Shown: one piece after another, positions 53,082-61,876 of the stretch
Numbering within the stretch: the stretch's first letter is position 1
Layout of the letters: the number at the start of each line of letters is the position of its first letter
Assembly: GCA_045107045.1 (NCBI GenBank)
Contig: JBGCFR010000022.1
Location: forward strand, 1 to 64,000
Origin: Putridiphycobacter sp045107045
GTDB taxonomy: Bacteria > Bacteroidota > Bacteroidia > Flavobacteriales_D > Crocinitomicaceae
DNA: 64,000 bases
Direction: 5' to 3'
The notes under the pieces: model-generated
The model's database searches: none
Seen by the model: the letters and a program-made list of their open reading frames with translations, nothing else
What the model was told of the DNA's origin: nothing
Position numbers and translations under genes: made by a program

Positions 53082-54212
53082 GTGAAAAAAATTCAAATGG
53101 TTGACTTGGTTTCTCAATACGAAAAAATCAAGCCAGAAGTACTCTCATCAATAGAAGAAATTATGGATTCAGCTATGTTCATTAATGGACCAGCTGTCAA
53201 ATCTTTTCAATCTGATTTAGAGCAATATTTACAAGTGAAACATGTTATTCCTTGTGCAAACGGGACAGATGCTTTACAAATTGCATTAATGGCACTTAAT
53301 CTTCAACCTGGAGATGAAGTAATCACCTCTGACTTTACCTTTGCTGCAACAGTTGAAGTGGTTAAACTTCTAAAGTTAAAGCCAGTTTTAGTAGATGTTG
53401 ACGAAGACAATTTTAATATTTCTTTAGAAGCGATTAAAAGAGCTATTACACCCAAAACTAAAGTAATCATACCTGTTCACCTATTTGGTCAATGCGCTGA
53501 TATGGAGAAACTATTAGAATTAGCAAGCAATCAAAACATTCAAATTATTGAAGATACCGCACAAGGGATTGGAGCAAAATACACATTTTCTGATGGCACT
53601 GCAAAATCGGCAGGTACAATGGGTGCAATTGGTACAACTTCATTCTTCCCATCAAAAAACTTAGGATGTTTTGGAGATGGTGGTGCTATTTTCACAAATG
53701 ATGATGAATTAGCTGCTAATATGCGATCTATTGTTAATCATGGAATGGGAGTTCGCTATTATTACGATCGAGTTGGTGTTAATTCAAGATTGGACTCCAT
53801 ACAAGCAGCAGTGCTAGGCATAAAGTTAAAACACCTAGATAACTATATATCTTCTAGACAAAAAGCTGCTGAATATTACACAACATTCTTTAATAATATT
53901 GATGGAGTTAAACCTCCAAAAATTGAAAATTACTCAACACATGTTTTCCATCAATATACTTTAAAAATTGATAATATTGATCAGTTCGAAATGCAGAAGT
54001 TTTTAAATGAAAAGGGCATTCCTGCAATGATCTATTACCCTGTGCCATTGCATACTCAAAAAGCATATGATGCAGACACATACAATGATGAAGACTTTAA
54101 AACAACCAATACCCTTTGCAAGTCAGTTTTATCGCTTCCAATGCATACAGAATTAGAAAACAAACAATTAGAATACATCTGCGAAGCAGTAAAAGAATAT
54201 TTAAAGAAATGA
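53082..54212 (+). CDS. DegT/DnrJ/EryC1 family sugar aminotransferase (WbpE-like)
   Basis: A PLP enzyme of about 376 residues that aminates a keto-nucleotide sugar. MVDLVSQYEKIKPEVLSSIEEI starts the fold; IPCANGTDALQIALMAL is the phosphate-binding region, IIEDTAQGIGAKY holds the Asp that contacts the cofactor, and TSFFPSKNLGCFGDGGAIF contains the PLP Lys (near residue 193). Best start is GTG 53082 (MKKIQMVDL-type); TTG 53073 adds three residues. With the Gfo/Idh oxidoreductase, acetyltransferase and HexNAc dehydrogenase downstream, it fits the WbpE/WlbC step of UDP-diacetamido-hexuronate synthesis. It opens the polysaccharide operon and overlaps the next ATG (ATGA). Confidence 0.9.
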   Translation: MKKIQMVDLVSQYEKIKPEVLSSIEEIMDSAMFINGPAVKSFQSDLEQYLQVKHVIPCANGTDALQIALMALNLQPGDEVITSDFTFAATVEVVKLLKLKPVLVDVDEDNFNISLEAIKRAITPKTKVIIPVHLFGQCADMEKLLELASNQNIQIIEDTAQGIGAKYTFSDGTAKSAGTMGAIGTTSFFPSKNLGCFGDGGAIFTNDDELAANMRSIVNHGMGVRYYYDRVGVNSRLDSIQAAVLGIKLKHLDNYISSRQKAAEYYTTFFNNIDGVKPPKIENYSTHVFHQYTLKIDNIDQFEMQKFLNEKGIPAMIYYPVPLHTQKAYDADTYNDEDFKTTNTLCKSVLSLPMHTELENKQLEYICEAVKEYLKK

Positions 54213-55522
54213 AAAAAATAGCAGTTGTAGGAACGGGCTACGTTGGATTAGTAACAGGAACATGTTTTGCTGAAACTGGAAATCAGGTTATATGCGTTGA
54301 TATCGATAAATCGAAAGTTGAACGCATGAAAAATGGTGAAGTACCAATTTACGAACCACACTTAGACGTTCTTTTTGAACGAAATATTAAAGAAGGTAGA
54401 CTGAGCTTTACAACAGATTTGAAGTCTGCGATTATAGATGCTGAAATTATTTTCTTGGCGTTACCAACACCTCCAGGAGAAGACGGATCAGCAGATTTGT
54501 CTTACGTGCTTGGTGTTGGTAAGGAGCTTGGGAAAATCATGACCAATTACAAAGTTATTGTTGATAAGTCAACAGTACCAGTAGGGACTTCAGAGAAAGT
54601 AGAAGCTGCTATTTCTGAATTTGCTAGTGTTGAATTTGATGTCGTGTCAAATCCAGAATTTTTAAGAGAAGGATTTGCCGTTGATGATTTTCTAAAACCA
54701 GACAGAGTGGTTATTGGTTGTAGTAGTTTAAAGGCTCAAAAAATTATGGGCGAACTTTATAAGCCTTTTGTTCGCCAAGGTAATCCGATTTTGTTTATGG
54801 ATGAAAAATCTGCTGAATTAACAAAATATGCGGCTAATTCTTTCCTAGCAACTAAAATTACCTTCATGAACGAAATTGCAAATTTCTGTGAAATTGTTGG
54901 TGCAAATGTTGATGATGTAAGAGTTGGAATTGGTTCTGATGATAGAATTGGAAAAAGATTCCTCTTCCCTGGTATTGGTTTTGGAGGAAGCTGTTTCCCT
55001 AAAGATGTTCAGGCACTTGTAAAATCTGGTAATGAAAATGATTTTAATTTTAAAATAATTAATGCTGTATTAGATGTTAATAACCAGCAAAAATTGATTT
55101 TAATAGATAAAGTATTAAACCATTATGGTGACATTAGCGGAAAAACTTTTGCCTTATGGGGTCTTGCTTTTAAGCCAGATACAGACGATATTAGAGAGGC
55201 ACCTGCCTTGTATATAATTGATGAATTACTAAAACGAGGCGCAAAAGTATTGGCTTATGATCCTGAAGCAATGCCAAATGTGAAAGCCCTTTTGAATGAT
55301 AAAATTACTTTTGTTAATAATCAGTATGACGCGTTATCGGGAGCAGATGCGCTATTAATTGCAACAGAATGGGCAGCATTTAGAAATCCTGATTTTAAGT
55401 TAATGAAAGAAAAATTAAATGAATCCAAAATATTTGATGGCAGAAACCTGTTCGACCTTGAAAGAATGAAAGAACTTGGTTTTTATTATGAAAGTATTGG
55501 ACGCCAAACAGTGATCGGATGA
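54209..55522 (+). CDS. UDP-glucose 6-dehydrogenase
   Basis: A 437-residue enzyme oxidising UDP-glucose to UDP-glucuronate with NAD+. IAVVGTGYVGLVTGTCFAETGNQV is the N-terminal Rossmann loop, VVSNPEFLREGFAVDDFLKPDR the family signature, AKITFMNEIANFCE the central helix with substrate Lys nearby, and FGGSCFPKDVQALV holds the catalytic Cys (near residue 262). ALWGLAFKPDTDDIREAPAL is the C-terminal domain. Start is ATG 54209, overlapping the aminotransferase stop; its own stop overlaps the next ATG. Its product feeds the UDP-xylose synthase that follows. Confidence 0.94.
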   Translation: MKKIAVVGTGYVGLVTGTCFAETGNQVICVDIDKSKVERMKNGEVPIYEPHLDVLFERNIKEGRLSFTTDLKSAIIDAEIIFLALPTPPGEDGSADLSYVLGVGKELGKIMTNYKVIVDKSTVPVGTSEKVEAAISEFASVEFDVVSNPEFLREGFAVDDFLKPDRVVIGCSSLKAQKIMGELYKPFVRQGNPILFMDEKSAELTKYAANSFLATKITFMNEIANFCEIVGANVDDVRVGIGSDDRIGKRFLFPGIGFGGSCFPKDVQALVKSGNENDFNFKIINAVLDVNNQQKLILIDKVLNHYGDISGKTFALWGLAFKPDTDDIREAPALYIIDELLKRGAKVLAYDPEAMPNVKALLNDKITFVNNQYDALSGADALLIATEWAAFRNPDFKLMKEKLNESKIFDGRNLFDLERMKELGFYYESIGRQTVIG

Positions 55523-56517
55523 GTAAGAATAGAAAACGTGTATTAATTACTGGTGCTGCAGGATTCCTTGGTTCCCACTTATGCGATAAATTCATTGAAA
55601 AGGATTATCATGTAATTGGAATGGACAACCTAATTACTGGACGTTTAAAGAATATTGAACACCTTTTTCCACTCGAAAATTTTGAATTTTACAATCATGA
55701 TGTAAGTAAATTCATTCATATCCCTGGAAAATTAGATTTTATACTTCACTTTGCCTCACCTGCAAGCCCCATAGATTACTTAAAGATTCCAATTCAAACG
55801 TTAAAAGTTGGGTCACTTGGTATTCATAATTGTTTAGGATTAGCCAAAGCTAAGGACGCTACTTTAATGATTGCTTCAACTTCTGAAGTATATGGAGACC
55901 CTGAAGTACATCCGCAAACAGAAGAATACTGGGGACATGTAAATCCGATTGGTCCAAGAGGTGTATATGATGAAGCTAAAAGATTTCAAGAAGCTATGAC
56001 AATGGCTTATCATACTTTTCACAAAGTAGACACCAAAATTGTTAGAATATTTAATACATACGGACCAAGAATGAGATTAAATGACGGCCGAGTTTTACCA
56101 GCATTTATCGGTCAGGCATTAAGGGGTGAGGACCTAACTATTTTTGGTGATGGATCTCAAACACGATCTTTTTGTTATGTTGACGATTTAGTTGAAGGTA
56201 TTTATAGATTGCTATTGTCGGACTATAATATGCCAGTGAACATTGGTAATCCTGATGAAATTTCGATTAAAGATTTTGCTGAAGAGGTTATTAAATTAAC
56301 AGGCACAGATCAAAAAGTAACCTATAAAGACTTGCCTGTTAACGATCCAAAACAACGTCAACCAGACATTACGAAAGCCAAAAATTTGTTGAACTGGACA
56401 CCAAAAGTAAATCGTTCAGAAGGTTTAAAAATCACATACGAGTATTTCAAAAAATTATCAAAAGAAGAACTTGATGAAACTGACCATTACAACTTCGATA
56501 GCTATATAGTCAAATAA
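55519..56517 (+). CDS. UDP-glucuronate decarboxylase (UDP-xylose synthase)
   Basis: A 332-residue extended short-chain dehydrogenase. LITGAAGFLGSHLCDKFIEK is the NAD-binding loop, ILHFASPASPIDYLKIPIQTL is the UXS-type box, the catalytic set is STSEVYGDP and the Tyr/Lys pair in GVYDEAKRFQEA (Tyr near 150). RIFNTYGPRMRLNDGRVLPAFI and FGDGSQTRSFCYVDDLVEG match UXS. It turns UDP-glucuronate from the preceding enzyme into UDP-xylose (or UDP-4-keto-xylose), a building block of a surface glycan. Confidence 0.92.
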   Translation: MSKNRKRVLITGAAGFLGSHLCDKFIEKDYHVIGMDNLITGRLKNIEHLFPLENFEFYNHDVSKFIHIPGKLDFILHFASPASPIDYLKIPIQTLKVGSLGIHNCLGLAKAKDATLMIASTSEVYGDPEVHPQTEEYWGHVNPIGPRGVYDEAKRFQEAMTMAYHTFHKVDTKIVRIFNTYGPRMRLNDGRVLPAFIGQALRGEDLTIFGDGSQTRSFCYVDDLVEGIYRLLLSDYNMPVNIGNPDEISIKDFAEEVIKLTGTDQKVTYKDLPVNDPKQRQPDITKAKNLLNWTPKVNRSEGLKITYEYFKKLSKEELDETDHYNFDSYIVK

Positions 56518-56522
56518 TACAT

Positions 56523-59500
56523 ATGAAAAATATCATCTTATTCTTCGTTGTCCTCTTCCTATACTTTTCGGGCTATGGTCAGCCACTATACAAAGTAATG
56601 ATGGATGATTACTCAAAGAATTTTTATGAGGTAGTTGAAGCAGCTGAACTCTATTTCTCTAATCATCCTAAAGGTAAAGGTTCTGGTTGGAAAGGGTATC
56701 AAAGGTGGAAATGGGCCAATGAATATAAGTACTACCCTTCTGGTGACCGGAGTCAAGCAGATCCGAGATTCATTGAAAAAGCACATGAAGATTTTAAGCT
56801 TAACACCCCACCACAAGAAGCTTTTTATGGATCTGGATGGCGAGATTTAGGACCCTATTCAATTGATAGTATAACTGGTCATTATTCAGCCGGACTAGGT
56901 AGAGTTGAAGATTTCTATGTCAATCCAAACAATACTCAAACCATGTATTTAGGATCGCGATCTGGCGGTTTTTGGAGGACAACAGATGGTGGACAATCAT
57001 GGGTAAACACTACAGATTTTCTAGTAGCATCCGGTGTTGATGCCATTGCTGTATCACCAACTAACCCAGATTCAGTGATAATTAACGTAAAAAACGCTCG
57101 AAATGGCAATACACATGGGGTCTATAGATCTTCAGATGGCGGAATGACTTGGCAAATGACTAATTTTAATCCTAGTATACTGGCTTGGGGAGGACTAGGA
57201 ACCAACGATAAAATTTTTAAAATAGCATATCATCCAACTATCCCAAACTTGATATTCATTGGTACTTCAAGAGGTATTTTTAGGTCAGATAATAATTTAA
57301 CTTCTTGGACTCAACTGCTAAGTTCGAGTGATATTATAGATATTGATTTCCATCCTACAAATTCAAATATCATGTACCTATATGATGATTACTATTGGGG
57401 TGCAAACCAAAATGTAGTAATGAGATCTACCAATGCCGGGTTATCATTTACTACTTCAAATACGATAGTGGGTAACAATGATGCTAAATCATATATTTCA
57501 GTTAGTAATGACTGCCCTTCTTGTGTTTATTTCGCTTCGTCGAATGGAATATGGAAATCTGTTAATGAAGGAATAGACTTCACATTAATTAGTCCTGCCC
57601 CATCAAGCTTTGATGGTTTCGCAATCAATGATTTAGATACATCAAAAATGATTTACGGCTATCTTGATCTGTTTGGTTCAACCGATGGTGGGCAAAATTT
57701 TAATCAAATCGCATTTTGGTCACAAGGAACAAATGCTAGTTTTAATAATGGACAATATATCCATGCTGATTTAAGAGATGCTAAATGTATTAATGGCGTT
57801 TACTATGTCGCTACAGACGGCTTTTTGTCAAAATCCTCAAATGATGGACTGACTTGGGATATTTTAAGTCAAGGGACTGGAATTAGAGAAAATTACTCAC
57901 TAGGTGTAAGTCAATCTAATCACTACCGAACAATTGTTGGTTCGCAAGACAATGGCACAAGTATTAAGCAAAAGCCTACATGGATTGAGTTTTATGGTGC
58001 AGATGGCATGGAAGGCATTATACACCCTCTTAATGATGATTGGATGATGGGAAGTATTCAAAACGGTGCAAGACGTCTAACTAAAGATGGTGGATTTACC
58101 CAAGGTGGTGCTACTCCTCCTGGTCAAACTGCAAGTTGGATTGCACCATTAATTTACGACCCAAATGATCACATGACAGTATACTCGTTTGGAGATACAG
58201 TTTATAAAAGTGAAAATTTTGGTTCCAGTTGGACTAATATTGGTACTCCAAATTTTACTGGAACCATTACTGAGGCTGCAATTGCCCAGAATAACTCTGA
58301 CATTATTATTGTTAGCAAAGGTTCTTCAATTGAAAAATCAATCACTGGTGGCAGCTGGTTTTTTGATATTAGTAATAACCTACCAAATGCAACCATTACC
58401 GATATTGCTTTTGACCCTCGAGATGACAATACAATAATTGTCACATTTGCTAGATATCAAAACGATAATCAAAAAGTGTATATTTCCACTAATCAAGGGG
58501 CAAGTTGGACAAATATTACCCATAACTTATCTAATATGCCAATAAGAAAAGTGGTAATTGATCACTTACCAACACCAAACATATATCTTGGAGCTGAAAT
58601 AGGAGTATATACTATGCCATTAAATGGATCATCATGGTCACTCTATAATAGTGACCTGCCTAATATGGCTATTGAAGATTTAGAAGTGATGTGGGGTACA
58701 AATACGATTAGAGCTGCCACATGGGGAAGAGGACTTTGGGAATACAGCTTGGTTAATAGAACAGATTTTCCAGCCATTGTCAGTACTGAAATTACCAATA
58801 CTCCAACTGATGAACAACCAGTATCTTTTACTGACCAATATGTAACCTCTGTTATTTCGTATGATCAAAATATTACAAGTGCATATGTTAAGTGGTCAGA
58901 AAACTCTCTTCTTTTTGATAATACTATTGCCATGACCAACACTATTGATAGCACTTGGGTCTCTTCAACTCCAATTCCAGGAATTGCTACACATTCTAAA
59001 ATGTACTTCAAGGTTTTTGCTGTTGGGAGTAATGGAGACACTACTGAAACCTATAAATTTATGTATACTTCTAAACCATCATGTAGTTCTGCTGGAAATA
59101 TGGGTTGGCAAACCGGGGTAACGCTCGTAAGTATTGATGATATCAATAATCCATCAGGTAAACTTCAACCATATACAGATTATACTAGCACAGATTCTTG
59201 CAATCTAAGTTTAGGTGAAAGTTATGACCTTATCGTAAACTTGAATACTGATGGTAACTATACTATCCATGCAAAAGCATGGATTGATTGGAACCATAAT
59301 GAAAACTTTTTAGATCCAGGTGAAGAATATGATTTAGGAACTACCCAAAATTCTACAGATGGTATCACTACTAATTCACCACTTTCCATTACAGTTCCAA
59401 ACACTGCTATTCTAGGCACAACTGTAATGCGTGTTTCAGCTAAATATAATAGTGATCCAACACCCTGTGAGACCAATTTTGATGGAGAAGTAGAAGATTA

Positions 59501-60242
59501 CAAAGTAAATATTGGCGTTCCAGAATTAGATTTCTCCATTACAAATACACCACATTGCTTTGGAGATTTTGCCACTTTTGATTATACAGGTTCTAATCTT
59601 GACTCTGTAAATTGGCAGTTCACAAACGGTATTACCAGCTATTCTTATTTAGGATTTAATAATGGCTCTATTATTTTTAACGATACTGGTAGCTTTAATC
59701 TTCTTATCACCGGATACATTTACGGGCAAGCATATACTTTAGACAGTACTGCTATATTTTATATCAATAAAATAAACACGCAGGTTGATCAACAAGAAAA
59801 TACCTTAACCGTAAATTCAACTGTAGGTTCGAGCTATCAATGGGTAGATTGTGATAATAATTGGATTGTTATACCAAACGAGAATAGTCCAACTTTTATT
59901 GCTACTGAAAACGGAAATTACGCTGTTATTATCACTAATCAAAATTGCATTGACACATCTGATTGTTTCAATATAATAGGGCTAAGTGATGATGGAGTGG
60001 GTTCTTTAGAAGTAAGTGTCTTTCCAAATCCGGTCAAAGAGTATATTACCTTGGACTTAAATCAGAATTATTCTAAATTAAATATAGAAATTTATAATGA
60101 ATTGGGCCAGCTTGTAAAACAGCAGAATCAAAAGAATACTAACACAATGGTTATTGATTTAAGCAAACTATCGAAAGGTGTTTACCATATTAGAATAACA
60201 GCAGACGATAAAATAAAAAAGGTGGAAATCGTTAAAATATAA
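56523..60242 (+). CDS. T9SS-secreted VPS10/BNR propeller protein with GEVED domain
   Basis: A 1239-residue exported protein inside the sugar operon with 5-bp gaps on both sides. A signal peptide (NIILFFVVLFLYFSGYGQ) precedes a sortilin/VPS10-like beta-propeller (about residues 100-740) with repeated Asp-box units such as RTTDGGQSWVN, RSSDGGMTWQM, KSSNDGLTWDIL and YISTNQGASWTNI. An Ig-like stretch, a GEVED domain (AKAWIDWNHNENFLDPGEEY ... FDGEVEDYKV, about 865-995), a PKD/Ig-type region and a type A T9SS tail (VFPNPVKEYITLDL, YNELGQLVKQQ, KGVYHIRI) follow. It has 8 or so cysteines near the GEVED and tail regions. The role is unknown; it may bind the glycan made by its neighbours. Confidence 0.9.
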   Translation: MKNIILFFVVLFLYFSGYGQPLYKVMMDDYSKNFYEVVEAAELYFSNHPKGKGSGWKGYQRWKWANEYKYYPSGDRSQADPRFIEKAHEDFKLNTPPQEAFYGSGWRDLGPYSIDSITGHYSAGLGRVEDFYVNPNNTQTMYLGSRSGGFWRTTDGGQSWVNTTDFLVASGVDAIAVSPTNPDSVIINVKNARNGNTHGVYRSSDGGMTWQMTNFNPSILAWGGLGTNDKIFKIAYHPTIPNLIFIGTSRGIFRSDNNLTSWTQLLSSSDIIDIDFHPTNSNIMYLYDDYYWGANQNVVMRSTNAGLSFTTSNTIVGNNDAKSYISVSNDCPSCVYFASSNGIWKSVNEGIDFTLISPAPSSFDGFAINDLDTSKMIYGYLDLFGSTDGGQNFNQIAFWSQGTNASFNNGQYIHADLRDAKCINGVYYVATDGFLSKSSNDGLTWDILSQGTGIRENYSLGVSQSNHYRTIVGSQDNGTSIKQKPTWIEFYGADGMEGIIHPLNDDWMMGSIQNGARRLTKDGGFTQGGATPPGQTASWIAPLIYDPNDHMTVYSFGDTVYKSENFGSSWTNIGTPNFTGTITEAAIAQNNSDIIIVSKGSSIEKSITGGSWFFDISNNLPNATITDIAFDPRDDNTIIVTFARYQNDNQKVYISTNQGASWTNITHNLSNMPIRKVVIDHLPTPNIYLGAEIGVYTMPLNGSSWSLYNSDLPNMAIEDLEVMWGTNTIRAATWGRGLWEYSLVNRTDFPAIVSTEITNTPTDEQPVSFTDQYVTSVISYDQNITSAYVKWSENSLLFDNTIAMTNTIDSTWVSSTPIPGIATHSKMYFKVFAVGSNGDTTETYKFMYTSKPSCSSAGNMGWQTGVTLVSIDDINNPSGKLQPYTDYTSTDSCNLSLGESYDLIVNLNTDGNYTIHAKAWIDWNHNENFLDPGEEYDLGTTQNSTDGITTNSPLSITVPNTAILGTTVMRVSAKYNSDPTPCETNFDGEVEDYKVNIGVPELDFSITNTPHCFGDFATFDYTGSNLDSVNWQFTNGITSYSYLGFNNGSIIFNDTGSFNLLITGYIYGQAYTLDSTAIFYINKINTQVDQQENTLTVNSTVGSSYQWVDCDNNWIVIPNENSPTFIATENGNYAVIITNQNCIDTSDCFNIIGLSDDGVGSLEVSVFPNPVKEYITLDLNQNYSKLNIEIYNELGQLVKQQNQKNTNTMVIDLSKLSKGVYHIRITADDKIKKVEIVKI

Positions 60243-60247
60243 TTTTC

Positions 60248-60829
60248 ATGAGCAAAAATGACTATTTCTCACATTCAACGGCCATAATTGATGATAATTG
60301 TGTGATTGGTAGTGGCACGAAAATTTGGCATTTTTCACATATTATGACTGGTTCGACCTTAGGAAATAATTGTAATCTAGGTCAAAATGTAGTTATTTCT
60401 CCTAAAGTTATTTTAGGCAATAATGTAAAAGTGCAAAATAATGTATCAATCTATACAGGGGTAGAATGTGAAGATGATGTTTTTTTAGGTCCATCAATGG
60501 TTTTTACAAATGTTATTAACCCAAGGAGCGCTATTAATCGAAGAAATGAATATTCCAAAACAATAGTAAAAAAAGGCGCTTCAATTGGTGCAAATGCCAC
60601 AATAGTCTGTGGTCATGATATTGGTGAATATGCTTTTATCGGAGCAGGGGCTGTTGTTACAAAAGATATTCCCAATTTTGCACTTGTTGTTGGCAATCCT
60701 TCAAAACAAATTGGTTGGGTCGGAGAATATGGGCATAGACTAGCTTTTGATTCGAAAAATTTAGCTGTGTGCCCAGAAAGTAAGCAGGAATATAAGTTAG
60801 AAAGTAACAAAGTAATACGTATTAAATAA
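60248..60829 (+). CDS. Hexapeptide N-acetyltransferase (WbpD/WlbB-like)
   Basis: A 193-residue left-handed beta-helix acyltransferase. Hexapeptide repeats run through GSGTKIWHFSHIMTGSTLGNNCNLGQNVVISPKVILGN-type rungs, with NNVSIYTGVECEDDVFLGPSMVFTNVINPRS and ATIVCGHDIGEYAFIGAGAVVTKDI, the hallmark of the WbpD/WlbB group that acetylates the 3-amino group of UDP-2-acetamido-3-amino-hexuronate. A loop with acetyl-CoA-binding character (KKGASIGANATIV) precedes the last coils. The stop overlaps the next start (TAATG). Confidence 0.9.
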   Translation: MSKNDYFSHSTAIIDDNCVIGSGTKIWHFSHIMTGSTLGNNCNLGQNVVISPKVILGNNVKVQNNVSIYTGVECEDDVFLGPSMVFTNVINPRSAINRRNEYSKTIVKKGASIGANATIVCGHDIGEYAFIGAGAVVTKDIPNFALVVGNPSKQIGWVGEYGHRLAFDSKNLAVCPESKQEYKLESNKVIRIK

Positions 60830-61875
60830 TGACAGATTCTCGAAGTATAAGATTTGTAGTTGTTGGCTGCGGACATATTGGAAAGCGTCATGCTACTATG
60901 ATTCAGAATAATCCTGAAGCAGAACTAGTAGGCTTGTGTGATGTCGAAAAAAAAGAGGTATTGGCCCTTGATTCTTTTAGTGAAACTCCTTTTTTCAATT
61001 CCATTGATGCCCTAGTAAAAAGTGATTTAGAGTATGATGTGGCAAATATTTGTACGCCGAATGGACTTCATTCAGATCAGGCTATTACACTTTTAGACAA
61101 TAATAAGCACATTGTAGTTGAAAAACCAATTGGTTTATCTAAGGCAAAATGTGAAGCTGTAATATTTAAAGCATTACGAAACCATAAACATGTATTTGCA
61201 GTCATGCAAAACCGATATTCACCACCATCAGAATGGTTAAAGGATATTGTTGAAAATAAAATTATTGGTGACGTTTATATGGTTCAGGTTAATTGTTATT
61301 GGAACAGAGATGACAGATACTATAAAAAAGGTGGTTGGAAAGGTGTAGAATCACTTGATGGTGGAACATTATTCACTCAATTCTCTCACTTTATTGATAT
61401 CATGTATTGGTTATTTGGTGACATTGAAAATATAAAAGGAAAATTCAATGATTTCACACATCAACATTCAACGGATTTTGAAGACTCTGGTTTCGTATCG
61501 TTTGACTTTGTTGATGGTGGTATCGGAAGCTTAAATTATTCGACTGCCGTTTGGAATACTAACCTAGAAAGTTCAATAACAATAATTGGTAGTAAAGGAA
61601 GTGTTAAAGTAGGCGGACAATACATGAATGAAGTTGAGTATTGTAATATCGAGAACTACCAAATGCCTGAATTACCTGCTTCTAATCCCCCAAATGACTA
61701 TGGAAATTATAAAGGATCTGCGGCCAATCATCATTATATTATTGAAAACGTTGTAGAGACGTTAAAAGGAAGAACAACAGCAACAACGAATGCCCTTGAG
61801 GGGCTTAAAGTTGTAGAAATTATAGAAAGAATTTATAACGAGAGGAATAAAAGCTTTACTAAGCAAAAAAAATAA
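60829..61875 (+). CDS. Gfo/Idh/MocA oxidoreductase (WbpB/WlbA-like)
   Basis: A 348-residue NAD-dependent oxidoreductase. RFVVVGCGHIGKRHATMIQNN is the N-terminal Rossmann loop, ANICTPNGLHSDQAITLL and HIVVEKPIGLSKAKCE carry the conserved Glu-Lys-Pro motif (near residue 98), and SLDGGTLFTQFSHFIDIMYWLFG the His/Asp region of the second domain. In the WbpB/WlbA role it oxidises UDP-GlcNAcA at C3 to feed the WbpE aminotransferase. One base separates it from the next gene. Confidence 0.9.
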   Translation: MTDSRSIRFVVVGCGHIGKRHATMIQNNPEAELVGLCDVEKKEVLALDSFSETPFFNSIDALVKSDLEYDVANICTPNGLHSDQAITLLDNNKHIVVEKPIGLSKAKCEAVIFKALRNHKHVFAVMQNRYSPPSEWLKDIVENKIIGDVYMVQVNCYWNRDDRYYKKGGWKGVESLDGGTLFTQFSHFIDIMYWLFGDIENIKGKFNDFTHQHSTDFEDSGFVSFDFVDGGIGSLNYSTAVWNTNLESSITIIGSKGSVKVGGQYMNEVEYCNIENYQMPELPASNPPNDYGNYKGSAANHHYIIENVVETLKGRTTATTNALEGLKVVEIIERIYNERNKSFTKQKK

Positions 61876-61876
61876 C

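Noticed and set aside
58189..58444. Overlapping alternative frames within the propeller protein gene
   Set aside because: Composition reflects the coding strand; no start signal or motif.
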